From Exophiala sp. HKRS030 (Eukaryota; Ascomycota; Eurotiomycetes; Chaetothyriales; Herpotrichiellaceae): a stretch of 64,000 nt of DNA. The stretch is from contig JAHWDD010000008.1 of assembly GCA_023897205.1 (NCBI GenBank), forward strand, positions 2,542,001-2,606,000, given 5' to 3'. The position numbers were made by a program, and so were the translations under genes. The stretch's first letter is position 1. Each line of letters begins with the position of its first letter. The notes below the pieces were generated by a model that saw only the letters and a program-made list of their open reading frames with translations, searched no databases and was not told the origin of the DNA. Shown in pieces: positions 1 to 11,091 of this stretch.

Positions 1-262
1 CGATGCTTTTACTGAGCAAATTGCCAGCTTTTTGTTAAAGTCTCTCCGAGAACATGTCTTTTCCAGGCTCTCGGCCAGTGGGACAGCGGAAAGAGTACGG
101 ACAACTACTGGTGCGGCTGAGGCTTTGGCAAGGATTGGCATGCCAGAATTCTTGGATGAAGTCAATCGACTTGTGAATTCATTGGAGAAGATTCGAACTG
201 TCGATCTGAAAGCCCATAGCAAATGGTACGATCAGATTGCCGGTTCGAATACCGCAGGATAA
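1..262 (+). CDS. 3' end of an unrecognised gene (partial)
   Basis: The reading frame is open from base 2 to a stop at 260-262, giving the last 86 or so residues of a protein whose start lies outside the window. The tail is probably helical, with many Leu, Ala, Arg and Glu residues, a phrase GMPEFLDEVNRLV and a final SKWYDQIAG stretch. I see no catalytic motif, membrane segment or zinc site. The frame is uninterrupted and its codon use resembles the other genes here, so a real C-terminus is more likely than chance, but I do not recognise the family. No intron is needed in the visible part. Confidence 0.55.
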   Translation, partial: DAFTEQIASFLLKSLREHVFSRLSASGTAERVRTTTGAAEALARIGMPEFLDEVNRLVNSLEKIRTVDLKAHSKWYDQIAGSNTAG

Positions 263-761
263 AGTGAAGGTCGATGATGTTGATGGTTGGAATGGGAGTT
301 TAGTTAAACTAACGGTTTACTCTTCTTGATGTCTTTACGTGCTCGATATGATATGTTTTAGCCAACCGCACATATAGCGCTTTGTTTGCGCAATGAAGCA
401 TGATGAGACGATTATGATGACAATGAAATACATTATAAGGCACATCAATTAACTTGAATTTAAAACGTCCACTCCCAAACGTGTTAATGATGTCTTCCAA
501 GACGTGTTCAGCGACATGTCATTCGTTTGGAAATATCTGGAGTATATATTGATGATCTCAGATATCAAATGCAAGTCTCATTCGTCAGAAGAAGAAAAAA
601 GGAATGTTTCCATCCATCCGTCGCCTATCCCGCCGGATTTGCCAGTTCCCGTCCAGTAGTTTGTAAGTTAGTTAGTTAGAGCGTTCACTACATATATGAC
701 CTTATTATAACCTAGAGGGTATGCAAGTACCGAGTACGGAGTGCATATGGACGTACCTGGC

Positions 762-830
762 ACCTACCTACCTACCTACCTATCTATCCACCTACCTACC
801 TACCTACCTACCTACCTACCTTCCTACCTA
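762..830. repeat. CTAC tetranucleotide microsatellite
   Basis: This is a run of CTAC/TACC units, slightly interrupted by TATC and TTCC variants. It belongs to the same TAGG/CTAC family that recurs at about 1.15 kb, 36.0 kb and 61.0 kb. Confidence 0.9.
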
Positions 831-846
831 GTAGACAACCTGCGTA

Positions 847-934
847 CCTCTGTACCTCTGCACCTCTGCACCTCTGCACCTCTGCACCTCTGCACCTCTG
901 CACCTCTGCACCTCTGCGCCTCTGCACCTCTGAC
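847..934. repeat. 8-nt minisatellite, unit CCTCTGCA
   Basis: Eleven head-to-tail 8-nt units start at 847. Most read CCTCTGCA, and the first, ninth and last are end-variants (TA, CG, AC). The unit length is not a multiple of three, so the open frame through it is incidental. Confidence 0.9.
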
Positions 935-1140
935 TGGGTAACTAACTAACTACCTGGCTAGTTAGTTACCTAGGTAGTTATGTAACTAGTTAGTTCGAGA
1001 TCTACAAACGCCGCATCTTAGGCCGGGCTTGGTGGTCCACGCTCCTAAACCAGGCAAAGGCCCGGATGACGCCCTGAGAACGACGAGACGAGTTACATAG
1101 ATACATACATTATCCGAACATTAAAGTATTCCCTAAATAG

Positions 1141-1190
1141 TTAGGTAATTAGGTAATTAGGTAGGAAGGTAGGAAGGTAGGAAGGTAGTC
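1141..1190. repeat. GGTAATTA then GGTAGGAA short tandem repeats
   Basis: Two adjacent 8-nt repeat types each occur about three times, followed by a transition to GGTAGT. Both contain the GGTA core seen in the other spacer repeats of the window. Confidence 0.8.
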
Positions 1191-1972
1191 AACGTCAAAG
1201 CATACATACTCCATACTCTATATATTCTGTTGATTGGGTTCGCGGACAACGGGAAGCGGAGGCCGAGTGCGAAGGATATGTACAGTGACTGACTACCTAC
1301 GGAGTACTTACTTGGGTACCTATGTACGCCGTACTTTAGGTATGTACTCCATACTTAGGTGGGGTGGGTCGGGCCGTCGATTCTTCATGAGCGCCATCCC
1401 GTCCAGTTGTGAGTTTATTAGTTAGTTAACTACTTACATAGAAGACAGGGTAGTTAGTGTAGTTGGTCACTTATTACAATGGTTAGGTACATACTTCAGG
1501 TGGGTGGTTCTTCTTGGTCTTCGTCTTTGTCTTCGGTTCCTGGTTCTCGAAGCCTACGTTGGAACTTCGTACTTGACGTAGTACTTATTTGTAAGTTGTA
1601 ACCTGAAAGTAAAGTGACGTGGGTGACTTGCGCTGGTTTGGTCTGCGGGTTTATATAATCAGTAATTAATTAATGAAATCAATCAATCCATCATACAATA
1701 ATGGACCAGACGGGCGGGCATCATGGTCATCATGGTCATCGGCATTGGGCAATACATGCATACAAGCATGTGCTTTTCGATAGCGATGACAATCTCCTCA
1801 GCCCACGTTGGCTAATAAGCTTACCGTTGACCACCACCCACTTCCCCCTCCCCTCCTTCCAAGCTACCTAACTAACTAGGTACCTAGTAGTTAGCTACAG
1901 TGCCAACAGTACCTACAGTACGGAGTAAGTATGTTAACTAACTTAGCCTTTCTCCTTATGCATGAAGCGAAG

Positions 1973-2006
1973 GACCACACCACACCACACCACATCACAT
2001 CACACT
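1973..2006. repeat. CCACA/TCACA pentanucleotide repeat
   Basis: A short run of five-base CCACA units changes into CATCA units. It is non-coding. Confidence 0.75.
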
Positions 2007-2212
2007 ACTGAGTACACCCCACCGTCGTCTCGTGGTTGCGTAGTTTTGGATGTGCACTTCTTGGATCTGGGTCCCGTTTGGCCTGGTTTAGTTTGATCTG
2101 GTCTGGTCCGTGCCGGTGCAAAACCATAACCAGCCTGACTGACTACCGAGTAGTGAGTTAATTCGAGTAAGTTGGCTGTTCGAGGACCACTTGGGCTTGG
2201 GTCTTGGTGCTG

Positions 2213-2261
2213 CTATCTATCTATCTGTCTCTATCTGTCTGTCTGTCTGTCTATCTATCTA
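2213..2261. repeat. TCTA/TCTG microsatellite
   Basis: TCTA and TCTG tetranucleotides are interleaved over about 49 bases in the spacer upstream of the P450. Confidence 0.85.
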
Positions 2262-2385
2262 CTCCATAGTTCATGTGAATGAAACTTAAAACCTTACTTA
2301 TATCGTATGTCCATTTGTGTGGTTCGTCCGTCCGTTCATCCATCCATCATCCATTCTGGCGAAGCGCTGCGTGGCGTGGCGTGGC

Positions 2386-2427
2386 GTGAGTGAGTGTGAG
2401 TGTGAGTGTGAGTGTGAGTGTGAGTGA
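2386..2427. repeat. GTGAGT hexanucleotide repeat
   Basis: About six GTGAGT units lie roughly 250 bp upstream of the P450 start codon. They follow a GTGGC triplication. Confidence 0.85.
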
Positions 2428-2677
2428 TTGTCTCCTTCACATTATTACTATTATTTCTGGCTTTCTACGTCTATGTCTATGTCCATGTATGACTACTAAA
2501 TTATCTTGCTTCGAAGTGACCGACCTCGAATCTAATATCGCATATCTGGATTCACGTATCTCGACTTGGACGCACCGTGGGGGGATTGAAATCACCGTCT
2601 TCCATCCCTCATTGTAGGTCGTCTCGACGATTGAAGAATAAAGACGATAGTGACAGTGACCGACAAGAGTTGAAACG

Positions 2678-4460
2678 ATGTGGCTCCTCGCCGTCATCTC
2701 AGCATGGCTGCTTTACTATATAGTGTCGACGTACAGATCATACCGACGACTAAGCCATATCAAAGGCCCGCCTCTCGCAGCCATCTCGCATCTATGGTAC
2801 GTCCGCGCGGCGGTCGCGAATAAGGCATATCTGCGCATGTCTGAGGCATGTGATAAATACGGTATGGTATAGACTCGCATTCCCAAAATCTGATACCACA
2901 GGGGGGAATACGAAGGGATCGTGGTGAGCCGTCATTGTGGGAGAAATGTTGGCTAATACCTTGGGTTTTTTTGGGTCATTATAGGTCCCACCACGCGAAT
3001 AGGACCAAATACCCTCGTCACTTGCGATGAAGATCTGATTAGGAAAATGTGCGCCGTGCGCTCGACGTATAGTCGTGGCGACTGGTATCGCGCATTCAAG
3101 TTTGATGCTGATCGGGAGAATCTCTTCTCCGAGCCGGATGAGGAGAAGCATATCAAGATGCGTATGCGTGTGACAGCTGGGGTGAGTATTGAACTTTCTT
3201 CTCCTTTCTGGGGATGTGGTTACACTTGCTTACCTCCACGGGTTGGAGGGGAAGCCGAATTCGGCTGACAGAGTGATGGTGATAGTACTCGGGCAAAGAG
3301 AATCCAAACCTGGAGCACGACATTGATCGAGTCTTGTGGTCTCTGTTTGATCTCATCAAGAGAAAGTATATCAGTAAAGGTGCCGAGCTGAAGCCGCTGG
3401 ACTTTGCAAACACGATGCAATTCTTCACGTTGGATGTCATTACGTCGTTGTCGTTAAGTCAGCCTTTTGGGTGGGTTTCCGAAGATAAAGACATGTATGA
3501 ATATGTCAAGGTATGGTCACGTGTGATACCCTTAAGACGAGGTTGTGTATGCTGACTACCATGGTGATGACTGAAGACCATGGAGGACAATATGCCAGCG
3601 ATGAATTTCATGTCTGCCGTGCCCATTCTTAGCCGAATCATGCGAATCCCTGCGGTTCAAAGAGCGGCCTTACCAACTGTCAAGGATCGAGTTGGTATGG
3701 GTAAGATCAAAGCCGTCACCCGGGATATCATCGCACGTCGATTTGGACCAGAAAAAGAGACCAAGCAGGATATCACACAGAGCTTCATCAAACATGGTCT
3801 GACAGAAGCGGAGATCGGTGATGAATCCTTACTTCAGATCCTCGCGGGTAGCGACACGTCAGCGACGATTTTGAGATCGGGATTCGTTCACATCATCTCG
3901 ACCCCGAGGATATACAATCGATTACAGGCCGAATGTGTCGGGCAGGTGTTCCTCTGACAGAGATCATTTCCAACACTCGTGCGGTGGAATTGCCATACCT
4001 GAATGCTGTCGTCAAAGAAGCTCTTCGATATCATCCAGCCGCAACAGGGCTGATGCCGAGAAAAGTTGGTCCAGCAGGTGACACTCATAACGGCGTCTAC
4101 TTCCCACCTGGTACAGAGATTGGATTTTGTGCTTGGAACGTATACCGCAAGAACACAGCCGCATATGGACCCGATGCCGATATCTTCCGACCGGAGAGAT
4201 GGTTAGAGGCGGATGCTGAAGCCCTGGCGCGCATGGAGAAGTCGCACGACCTGGTCTTTGGATATGGAAAATACCGTTGTATGGGGGAGAAGTTGGCAAG
4301 AATCGAATTGCTCAAGACGGTGTTTGAATTGATCCGTCGTTTCGACTTCAGCTTCATTGATTCTCGGAAACCTATGGAGTCGGATACGAATTATGGCCTG
4401 TGGATTCAGAAGGGCATGTGGTTACGTGTCGAAGAACATGTCGTCGAGACCAAGACTTGA
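2678..4460 (+). CDS. Cytochrome P450 (pisatin-demethylase-like), frameshifted
   Basis: This is a heme-thiolate monooxygenase anchored in the ER by an N-terminal membrane helix (residues 1-16). Exons are 2678-2861, 2985-3181, 3286-3510 and 3577-4460, about 496 residues once the frame is read through. Family signatures are all present: the I-helix oxygen-binding AGSDTS near residue 292, the ExxR motif in VKEALR, FRPERW, and the heme loop FGYGKYRCMG with the ligand cysteine near residue 436. The reading frame jumps by one missing base near 3940-3942 (a GGG run), between RLQAEC and GVPLTEI; no intron fits there. The gene is therefore either a recent pseudogene or carries a sequence error. Substrate is unknown; the resemblance to fungal pisatin-demethylase-type P450s is from memory. 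A methyltransferase follows on the same strand 0.9 kb away. Confidence 0.85.
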
Positions 4461-5368
4461 GTGGAGGCTGCTGTCACCTGTACAGTTTGGGGCTGTACAT
4501 ATTACGTATCTACATATTGATTACGAATTGTGACGAAGTACATGAACAGTGAGGACCTTTATACGAGATTGGATGATGGATGTTACAGTCTCTAACTGTA
4601 TCTTGCCGTCTGAAGTGGCCCGATGATGTACAGACAGAGATGATCGACATGGAGCCGCGGGTCCCTCGGCCGTCCTGACGCCTAAGGTGTTTCTTTCCGG
4701 GGGTGTGAAAGGCACTAAAAGGTAGCTCTATTTCCGACTTCCGGGTGTAAAGTCAGCAATGGGCCCGTGCGAAGGAGGACAGAGTATCCGTAGACGCAGA
4801 TATTGCCCTGGTTTGGGTGGATTGGTGTTACCTGGTTAGGGGCCGAAGAGGTTGCTCAGGCACTCTCAGGTGCAGTTATTGCTGCTTACCTGGAGAGTTG
4901 AAGAGTAACTAGGAAGTGGAGGAAGTCGATGCCCAGAATACGAGAATCGAGAGGCTCAAAGAGTGTCCCAAGACAGTTAGATTAGGGTCCCACGGGAGTC
5001 TTTAGGCTGGCTACCGGGTAAGTAATTCAATAGTTAGTTGGGCCCTTGGACTCCTCAGTCGCCCGCTTGGACCTCTGGCAGCGTTCCAACTAACTACCTA
5101 GGTAGCTACCTACCCACCTAGAGGTAGTTAACTACGGAGTACTGATCGGCTTTGATCCCCCTGGGTCCTTGTCGTCCAATCCCTGTTCCGTCTCTTAGCA
5201 AGACAAGGCCGTGCCCACCGGTCCCAATTGACTTTGAAATATTTCCAACCGTCGCCGTCCATCAAAACTCAATCAATCAAACTGTCCTCTTTTGTTTACT
5301 GGTCCAAATGTCAAGGCCTCCAAACATCCTACCATCCTCCTGTCTTCAGACGCCTGAAATAGTCAGTC
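4461..5368. other. Intergenic, P450 to methyltransferase
   Basis: I see no gene. The stretch holds the P450 3' region and the methyltransferase promoter, with CTAGGTAG/TAGCTACC tetranucleotide runs near 5090-5130 and one TACGGAGTAC motif at 5133-5142. Confidence 0.7.
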
Positions 5369-6576
5369 ATGGCCTATAATGAGTTTGGTGCGCCCATTAC
5401 ACAGGCTGAAGGTGTAAGTATCTACCTGCCCTTATCTCCCATCGCCCTCCATTGGTGCGGAATCCGATCCGCACTAAGCGAAAACGCCTCAACTAACTCT
5501 GGACGACAGTACGAGACCGATGATTCGGGCTTTTTCGAAGACGTCTCCCTTCTCACCGAGAGTGTGAGGTCGTCCATCTACGACTACAAATACGAAAATG
5601 GCAGACGCTACCATGCTTTCAAAGAAGGAGCCTACTTCATGCCCAACGACGAACCGGAACAGGAACGTATCAATCTACAGCATCATGCCGGCTATCTCGC
5701 TCTGGGGAAACGCAACTTCCTATCACCATTGAACAACCCCCGCAATGTCCTCGATCTTGGAACTGGTACTGGAATATGGACTGTCGAGGTGGCCGAGCAA
5801 TTCCCTTCTGCCGAGTTTATTGGCGTCGATTTAAGTCCAATCCAACCTGCTTGGGTGCCACCGAATGTCAAGTTCGAAGTTGATGATATCGAGGACGATT
5901 GGACCTTCCCGGAGAACCATTTTGATCTCATCTTCTCCAAGGTCATGCTTGCCGGAAGCATCGCCAATATCAGAAAGTATTTCGAGCAGGCCTATAGGTT
6001 CGTTTTCGTCCTCATGTCTCTCTGACTGACTTGTGGCGTGACTGACGATTCTTCAGACATTGTAGTCCAGGCGGCCATTTTGAGATACACGAGATAAACA
6101 CCCACATCAGCAGTGATCATTATAAAATCCCTCAAGACAGCAGTCTCAAGCAGTGGTGTAAGCTGATGCGTGAAGGAATTCAAATTATGGGACGTACCCT
6201 CGACTTGCATTTTGATCAGCTTGCAGATTTGATGCGAGAGGTTGGCTTTGAGGATGTCCATGTTGTCCCGTATCGACAGCCAATAGGTCAATGGCCTGCC
6301 GATCCCACTCTGAAGCAATCCGGTGCCATACAACTGGTGGCCATGTTACAAGGAATGGAGAGCCTAAGTCTGGCAATCTTCACTCGATGTCTTCAGTGGT
6401 CATCCGAAGAGGTCGAAGTTTTACTCGCAAAGGCCAGGAAAGAATTCACTTTAAAGAAAGCCTGCTATTATTGGCCAGCGTAAGCTTTGCCAGTGCCCCA
6501 AACTTGAGTTGTTGATTTACTGATATATTGCAGCGTTGTTATATATGGCCGAAAACCTTTGACGTTTGTTCCATGA
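5369..6576 (+). CDS. SAM-dependent methyltransferase, LaeA/UMTA-like
   Basis: This is a class I S-adenosylmethionine methyltransferase of the fungal secondary-metabolism type. Exons are 5369-5413, 5510-5997, 6057-6479 and 6534-6576, giving 332 residues. All junctions are GT-AG and keep frame; the last intron replaces an early stop and adds the typical ending VVIYGRKPL. Visible motifs are an N-terminal YxYENGRRYHAF block, SAM motif I VLDLGTGTGIW near residue 95, motif II ending GVDLSP, and the post-motif DIEDDWTF with HFDLIFSK. Family members modify small molecules or, like LaeA, act as regulators of metabolite clusters; the sequence does not tell which. It sits downstream of the P450 on the same strand, suggesting a shared metabolic role. 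An isolated housekeeping methyltransferase is the alternative. Confidence 0.88.
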
Positions 6577-7263
6577 GATGACACCACAGATGGTTTTGAA
6601 GTACATGGCGATTTACTCGTGACCATCACTGGCTTTCAAATCAAGTCGTTGTCATGCGAGTTTACTATTAAACATTGGGCGTTGGAGCTTGCGCTACAGA
6701 TCACCATCGGCCGTGTAACAGGAGGCCAATCAGCAACAGCAACTCTCGTTGTACAAAATCACTGAACTCGCCAATTATATCAGCCATGCTACCTTCATCA
6801 TATTGTTCGACTCTTGTCAAAGAGATGGGGATTTCCGATGCTGGGACCCGGCAATCCTACGCCCTATCACCACGGGTATCCAGGTAGCTCCTGTCCACTG
6901 TTGGGTTCAGTCCAATAAAGATATCAACAAGATCAACCGCACTTAGTTTTGAGGCAGTGGCCCTAGACTGGTGCAGGAGGTCAGATATGGTCATACCTCG
7001 GACCAGGTCAAAAGCTCTAGCAATATAAGGAGACCCGAACTTCGGTCAACGACACTGCAGGCCCGCCATACAGGAACCTCAACACATTGGTCACTGATGA
7101 TCCAACAATGCAAAACTTGCAGATAAATCTAGTGAGCAAGTATCAATCATGCTGCTGCCATAGCAAACATCGGGCATAATCCGGCCGATAATATACGTTG
7201 TGCTTATCTCTTCCAAGAGACCAAGGTACCTCCGAAATATCCCATTGTCCGAATCTACAAGTC
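6577..7263. other. Intergenic between convergent genes
   Basis: I see nothing coding in this stretch. It separates the 3' ends of the methyltransferase (plus) and the dienelactone hydrolase (minus). Confidence 0.65.
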
Positions 7264-8151
7264 TCAATTCAAATATTTGTTAAACCATGCTGTGGCTTGC
7301 TGAACGGCAGCTTCATACCCTTCTTTGTTTTCCTTGTCGTCTTCAGCACGCACACAAAAGCCGTGCTTACACCCTTTGTAAACCTTGAACTCATAGATAT
7401 ACCCACTATCCCCTTGTCCAGTAGCCCCTGCCTTCTGCCTGACCAAAGCCTCCGTCTTCTCTGCAGCCGCCGGATTAAACTGAAAATCCTTCTCGGCAAC
7501 AGCACTCAAATAGGGAACTTTGTACTTTGATATCGCATCCACAACCATCTCAGGCGTGTCAATAATGAAGCTCGGATGGCCATTGAACTGGGCATCGATC
7601 AACCGCCCGCTAGCCTCGTCACCGGCAACCACCGTTTCGGCACACAGCTTGGTCGACGGCCACGCACCCCAACAGAACCCACACACACCGAGCTTTCCGC
7701 CCTCAGGCAGATCGTTTCGCAGGTCCCTTGCCAACTTCAGAATCGTATCATAGACAACCCACGGCCTGCCGAAGACCATGATCGGCAGCGCACGCGGCAC
7801 GACCTGCAACGCGGCGACGAACTTCTTCCACACACCGACGAAGCTCCAATGCTCGTTGACCTGCATCAACACGTCCATTTTCGGCATGATGGCCGGGTCG
7901 ATGCCGCCGCCGTAGACGACGTCCGGGAGGATCACCCGGCAGCCTGTCACGCTCGCGTACTTGTCCGCTAGGATCTTGTTGTTGACCAGTTTCAGCGAGA
8001 AGACGTCTGGAAGGTATAGAATGGTCGATTTCGACCGTGTCGCGTCGCTGCCCCCAGCCACGTACGATCGCACCCCGTGGATCGTTTCAATCGTCCCCGT
8101 TGCTTCGGCGTGTGTGTGCACCGAGCCGCGGAAACAGTCTGGACATGACAT
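7264..8151 (-). CDS. Dienelactone hydrolase family protein
   Basis: This is a soluble alpha/beta hydrolase of 295 residues, encoded by one exon and starting at ATG 8151 (MSCPDCF). The nucleophile-elbow motif is GVCGFCWGA, with the cysteine characteristic of dienelactone hydrolases. A candidate acid lies in VAEKDFQF and the histidine in GCKHGFCVR, completing a Cys-Asp-His triad. Bacterial members hydrolyse dienelactones in chlorocatechol breakdown. Fungal homologues (AIM2-like) are mostly uncharacterised, and some sit in metabolite or aromatic-degradation clusters. The neighbouring P450 and methyltransferase make an accessory metabolic role plausible but not shown. The N-terminal CxxC is common in fungal members. 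Confidence 0.9.
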   Translation of the reverse strand: MSCPDCFRGSVHTHAEATGTIETIHGVRSYVAGGSDATRSKSTILYLPDVFSLKLVNNKILADKYASVTGCRVILPDVVYGGGIDPAIMPKMDVLMQVNEHWSFVGVWKKFVAALQVVPRALPIMVFGRPWVVYDTILKLARDLRNDLPEGGKLGVCGFCWGAWPSTKLCAETVVAGDEASGRLIDAQFNGHPSFIIDTPEMVVDAISKYKVPYLSAVAEKDFQFNPAAAEKTEALVRQKAGATGQGDSGYIYEFKVYKGCKHGFCVRAEDDKENKEGYEAAVQQATAWFNKYLN

Positions 8152-10191
8152 GGTATTGGTGGTGGTGGTGTTGTTGTTCTAGATAAGCCGGCAATATGGT
8201 TATGAAAGGGTTGTTTCCCTTCTTGTGGACCGGAGTGTGAGGTTAGCAGGATGGGATTTGGGTCATTTGAGTGTAACCACTCAATAGTTCCTTGGCTCTG
8301 TATAGAGAAAAGACTAGGATGGTTTCCACGAAAGGAGGGGAGTGTGTAAGGTTTTATGTCCCATTGAAGTGCGTACTTTATGCGATAAGTAAAAATGCAT
8401 GCTCCGTACACCGCATGGTAGTGGAGACCCCTCTTTTCGCAACAATGCTAATTTATGCTTCCCACCTTCATAGATACCTATCTGGCCGTCGTATTTAGCC
8501 TTTCCGATACCTTGTCCCCTATCTCCTAACTAGTACTTAACTTGCTACCCTTTATCCATGCCTTCAAAGTTCTTTTGCACCGTCAAACAAGCTCCGCTGG
8601 TCGTTACTCAGATCAGGCACCCTACGGCCACTCACGCTTGCATGAATTCACCAACCTTCCAACCCTCGCTAACCGCTTGCTGCCACTCTGACTCACAAGG
8701 TCACATACTTCTGTACATGAGGACTTCTTGTCGTCCCAAGCCTAGATAGGCCAGAGAGTACGAGTTCTGATCCGTGAGCAAGCGTTTATACGCGCGTGCC
8801 CGCCGTCTGCCGTCTGCCGTCTCCAATCTCCCGCCTAATAATGCAGGGCCAATCCCAACACTGGCGGGTGACACACTCTGTAAGGCCGGCAAATCGGCTA
8901 CGGGAGTCACATACTTATTCAGTTCGGTCGTGGTTAAAGCTATCATGCCATATACGAGTATGATGGATTCCCCTTCAACTACCTGCAGCACATGCTCAGA
9001 GACATGAGGTAGCTACTAAATGAATCACTCTCTACCCGAGGTACGAGTCACGCAGCCGAACCGCCATACAAGATATCCATATGCAGCGATCGCGGAGATA
9101 GTGCGGACATATGGCCAGTGATGGGAACCACCCATGTCGAAGGAAGTCGTGGAGATCTATCCAGTTGGCCAATCAAGCGGACGGTGAATCAAGGATGTCA
9201 ACAAGTAACCAGAAACCACCGGCCGTGAGGTGTAAAAGCATGGGATGCTGTTGATGGAATTACCCACTGTGTAGCTACATAGGTGTCTTGACAATCTTAG
9301 CAAGACAAAGAGCCCAGGCGTGTGCTATGCCCTATTCATGTCAAATTAAGCAACCTCCAGGTCCCTGCATGGACTTCTGGAGGTGAATTGTAGGCTATAG
9401 CCAACCACTGACTTGAATGCCTGCCTAGCGAGCTATGATACTAATTAACTCTTCACCGACCTTACTATGTGTTTAGGTCGCCTTCCTTGTTGAGCTTAAC
9501 TACTGGAAACGTCTAACGACTCATTAGTGAACTACTCCCTAGTTGCTTAGTTGCTTATATCATCTATGCCAAATTTGATGACTTTAGCCCATTTCAACGT
9601 CTTTTCCAGCTAACTCGGTAGGTTACTGTCCTCACGTGTGTACTGTACCGTACATACGGAGTACTTAGTAGGCTTTTTCAATGCGCAAAATGGCGTCATA
9701 TCCGAGACCCGAAAGTACCACCAAAGTAACAAATTTCTGATACACCACGATATCTATTTGTTTTTGGCTCTCTATCTTTGAATCCCTCTCGCACGCATGG
9801 TATTGTGACTCAAGGCTTACTACCTAGCAAGACCTCTACGTGGACCCGACGGACGAAATTTCTGACACACCTTTACAAGAGACAGCACCGCCGACGGCAA
9901 ACGGACATCACAACTTGAATTTGCGGCGTAACCGAGTCAGTACGGGCGAGGCTACTCTGATTAATTAAATACTGTTGATCGCCGCAGAGGACAACTCCAT
10001 CTCTGGTATCGTATCGTGGACGAAGGACCCGGTCGGCTGTCGGACCAAGACACGGGCTGCTCGAGGCTTAAGCGTGTGGTGTTTTCCATTGTTTGACTTA
10101 GGTCTACCGCCGAGACTGGCTTGGGTTCTTTTGATGCTGCAAGGCTCTGCTTGAGGCGATTCCCGATCCATTACGCACGACGTTAGTCACC
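8152..10191. other. Long intergenic region
   Basis: I see no supported gene in 2.0 kb between the divergently placed hydrolase and methionine sulfoxide reductase. It contains a TACGGAGTAC motif at 9655-9664 and a related GCTCCGTAC near 8403. Short open frames exist on both strands but none shows a domain or convincing splice structure. Confidence 0.6.
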
Positions 10192-11091
10192 ATGGTGAGT
10201 AACTTTCAATCCTGCATGCTCCCCGGGTCGCAACCGCCAGTCACTACGCTCTGTCGAAGCGTATCGCTGTCTATCTCTCTCGATCTGGGATGACTTCGCG
10301 CTCGTGGACAAGAGTCATTGACACAACACGGCCCAATCTTGCCTGAGATGACCATTACTCCATTCCTCCCCCTTCCCATCCCATATCATCCCCACCTCCA
10401 AACCCAACACCAAGCCCCAAACTAACACCCTCTCCCTCCTCTCGCCACCAACCAGCCACACGCCGACACGACCAATTTCTCCTCTACACTGAGCAAAGCC
10501 GAAGCCTACGACCAACTGCTGGACTCGCTACGCTCGCTCCTCGACTCACAACGCAACTGGGTGGCCAACACGGCCAACACAGCGTCGCTGCTGTGGCACC
10601 TGTACCACTCGCTGCCAGGGCCGTCGTCGGCCGTCAACTGGTCGGGCTTCTACGTCGTCGACCCATCGGTGCCGGAAAGGCAGCAGTTGATCCTCGGCCC
10701 GTTCATGGGCAAGGTCGCGTGCCAGACGATTCGTGTCGGCAAGGGCGTGTGTGGTGCAGCTGCGGAGGGCGAAGGCAAGACCCTCAGGGTCGATGATGTC
10801 GATGCCTTTCCTGGCCATATTGCCTGTGATGGCGACAGTCGCAGTGAGATTGTCGTGCCGATTCGAAGTCGTGGTGTGGTATGTTTTATTTGATGTTTCA
10901 GACTTCTTCCCTTTTCCTTCCTTCTTTAGGGTCTGTCTCTCTTGTGTAGCCTCGGATGGTTGATTTTTGCCTGGTTCTAGGTCGTTGGTGTCATCGATAT
11001 CGATTGTGCCGAGCTCAACGGATTCGACGAGGATGATCAGAAGGGTTTGGAGGCCATAGCGGATTTATTAGGACAGTTGAGTGATTGGTGA
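10192..11091 (+). CDS. Free methionine-(R)-sulfoxide reductase (GAF domain)
   Basis: The enzyme reduces free methionine-R-sulfoxide to methionine in the cytosol, protecting against oxidants. Exons are 10192-10194, 10456-10878 and 10981-11091, 178 residues in all. The first exon contributes only the start codon: ATG is followed at once by GTGAGT. No other in-frame ATG occurs before residue 80 or so, which supports this start. The whole protein is one GAF domain of the fRMsr type. The three redox cysteines are in VACQTI (about 90), KGVCGAA (about 100) and GHIACDG (about 125), spaced as in yeast fRMsr. The ending GFDEDDQKGLEAIADLL is also typical. The 3' end converges with DBP5. Confidence 0.92.

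Larger units (their letters stand above)
263..2677. other. Repeat-rich intergenic spacer
   Basis: I see no convincing gene in these 2.4 kb. The stretch is packed with short tandem repeats (listed separately), CTAA/TTAG and TAGG/CTAC runs, inverted-repeat arms around 939-995 and three copies of the TACGGAGT motif (about 734, 1298 and 1919). The short open frames here are made by the repeats. It ends at the P450 promoter. Confidence 0.7.

Noticed and set aside
741..941. 66-codon open frame on plus strand
   Set aside because: It is produced entirely by the CTAC and CCTCTGCA tandem repeats and has the matching repetitive protein.
8701..8991. 96-codon minus-strand frame in the 8-10 kb spacer
   Set aside because: No motif, no supporting splice sites, and flanked by stops in DNA without other coding signs.
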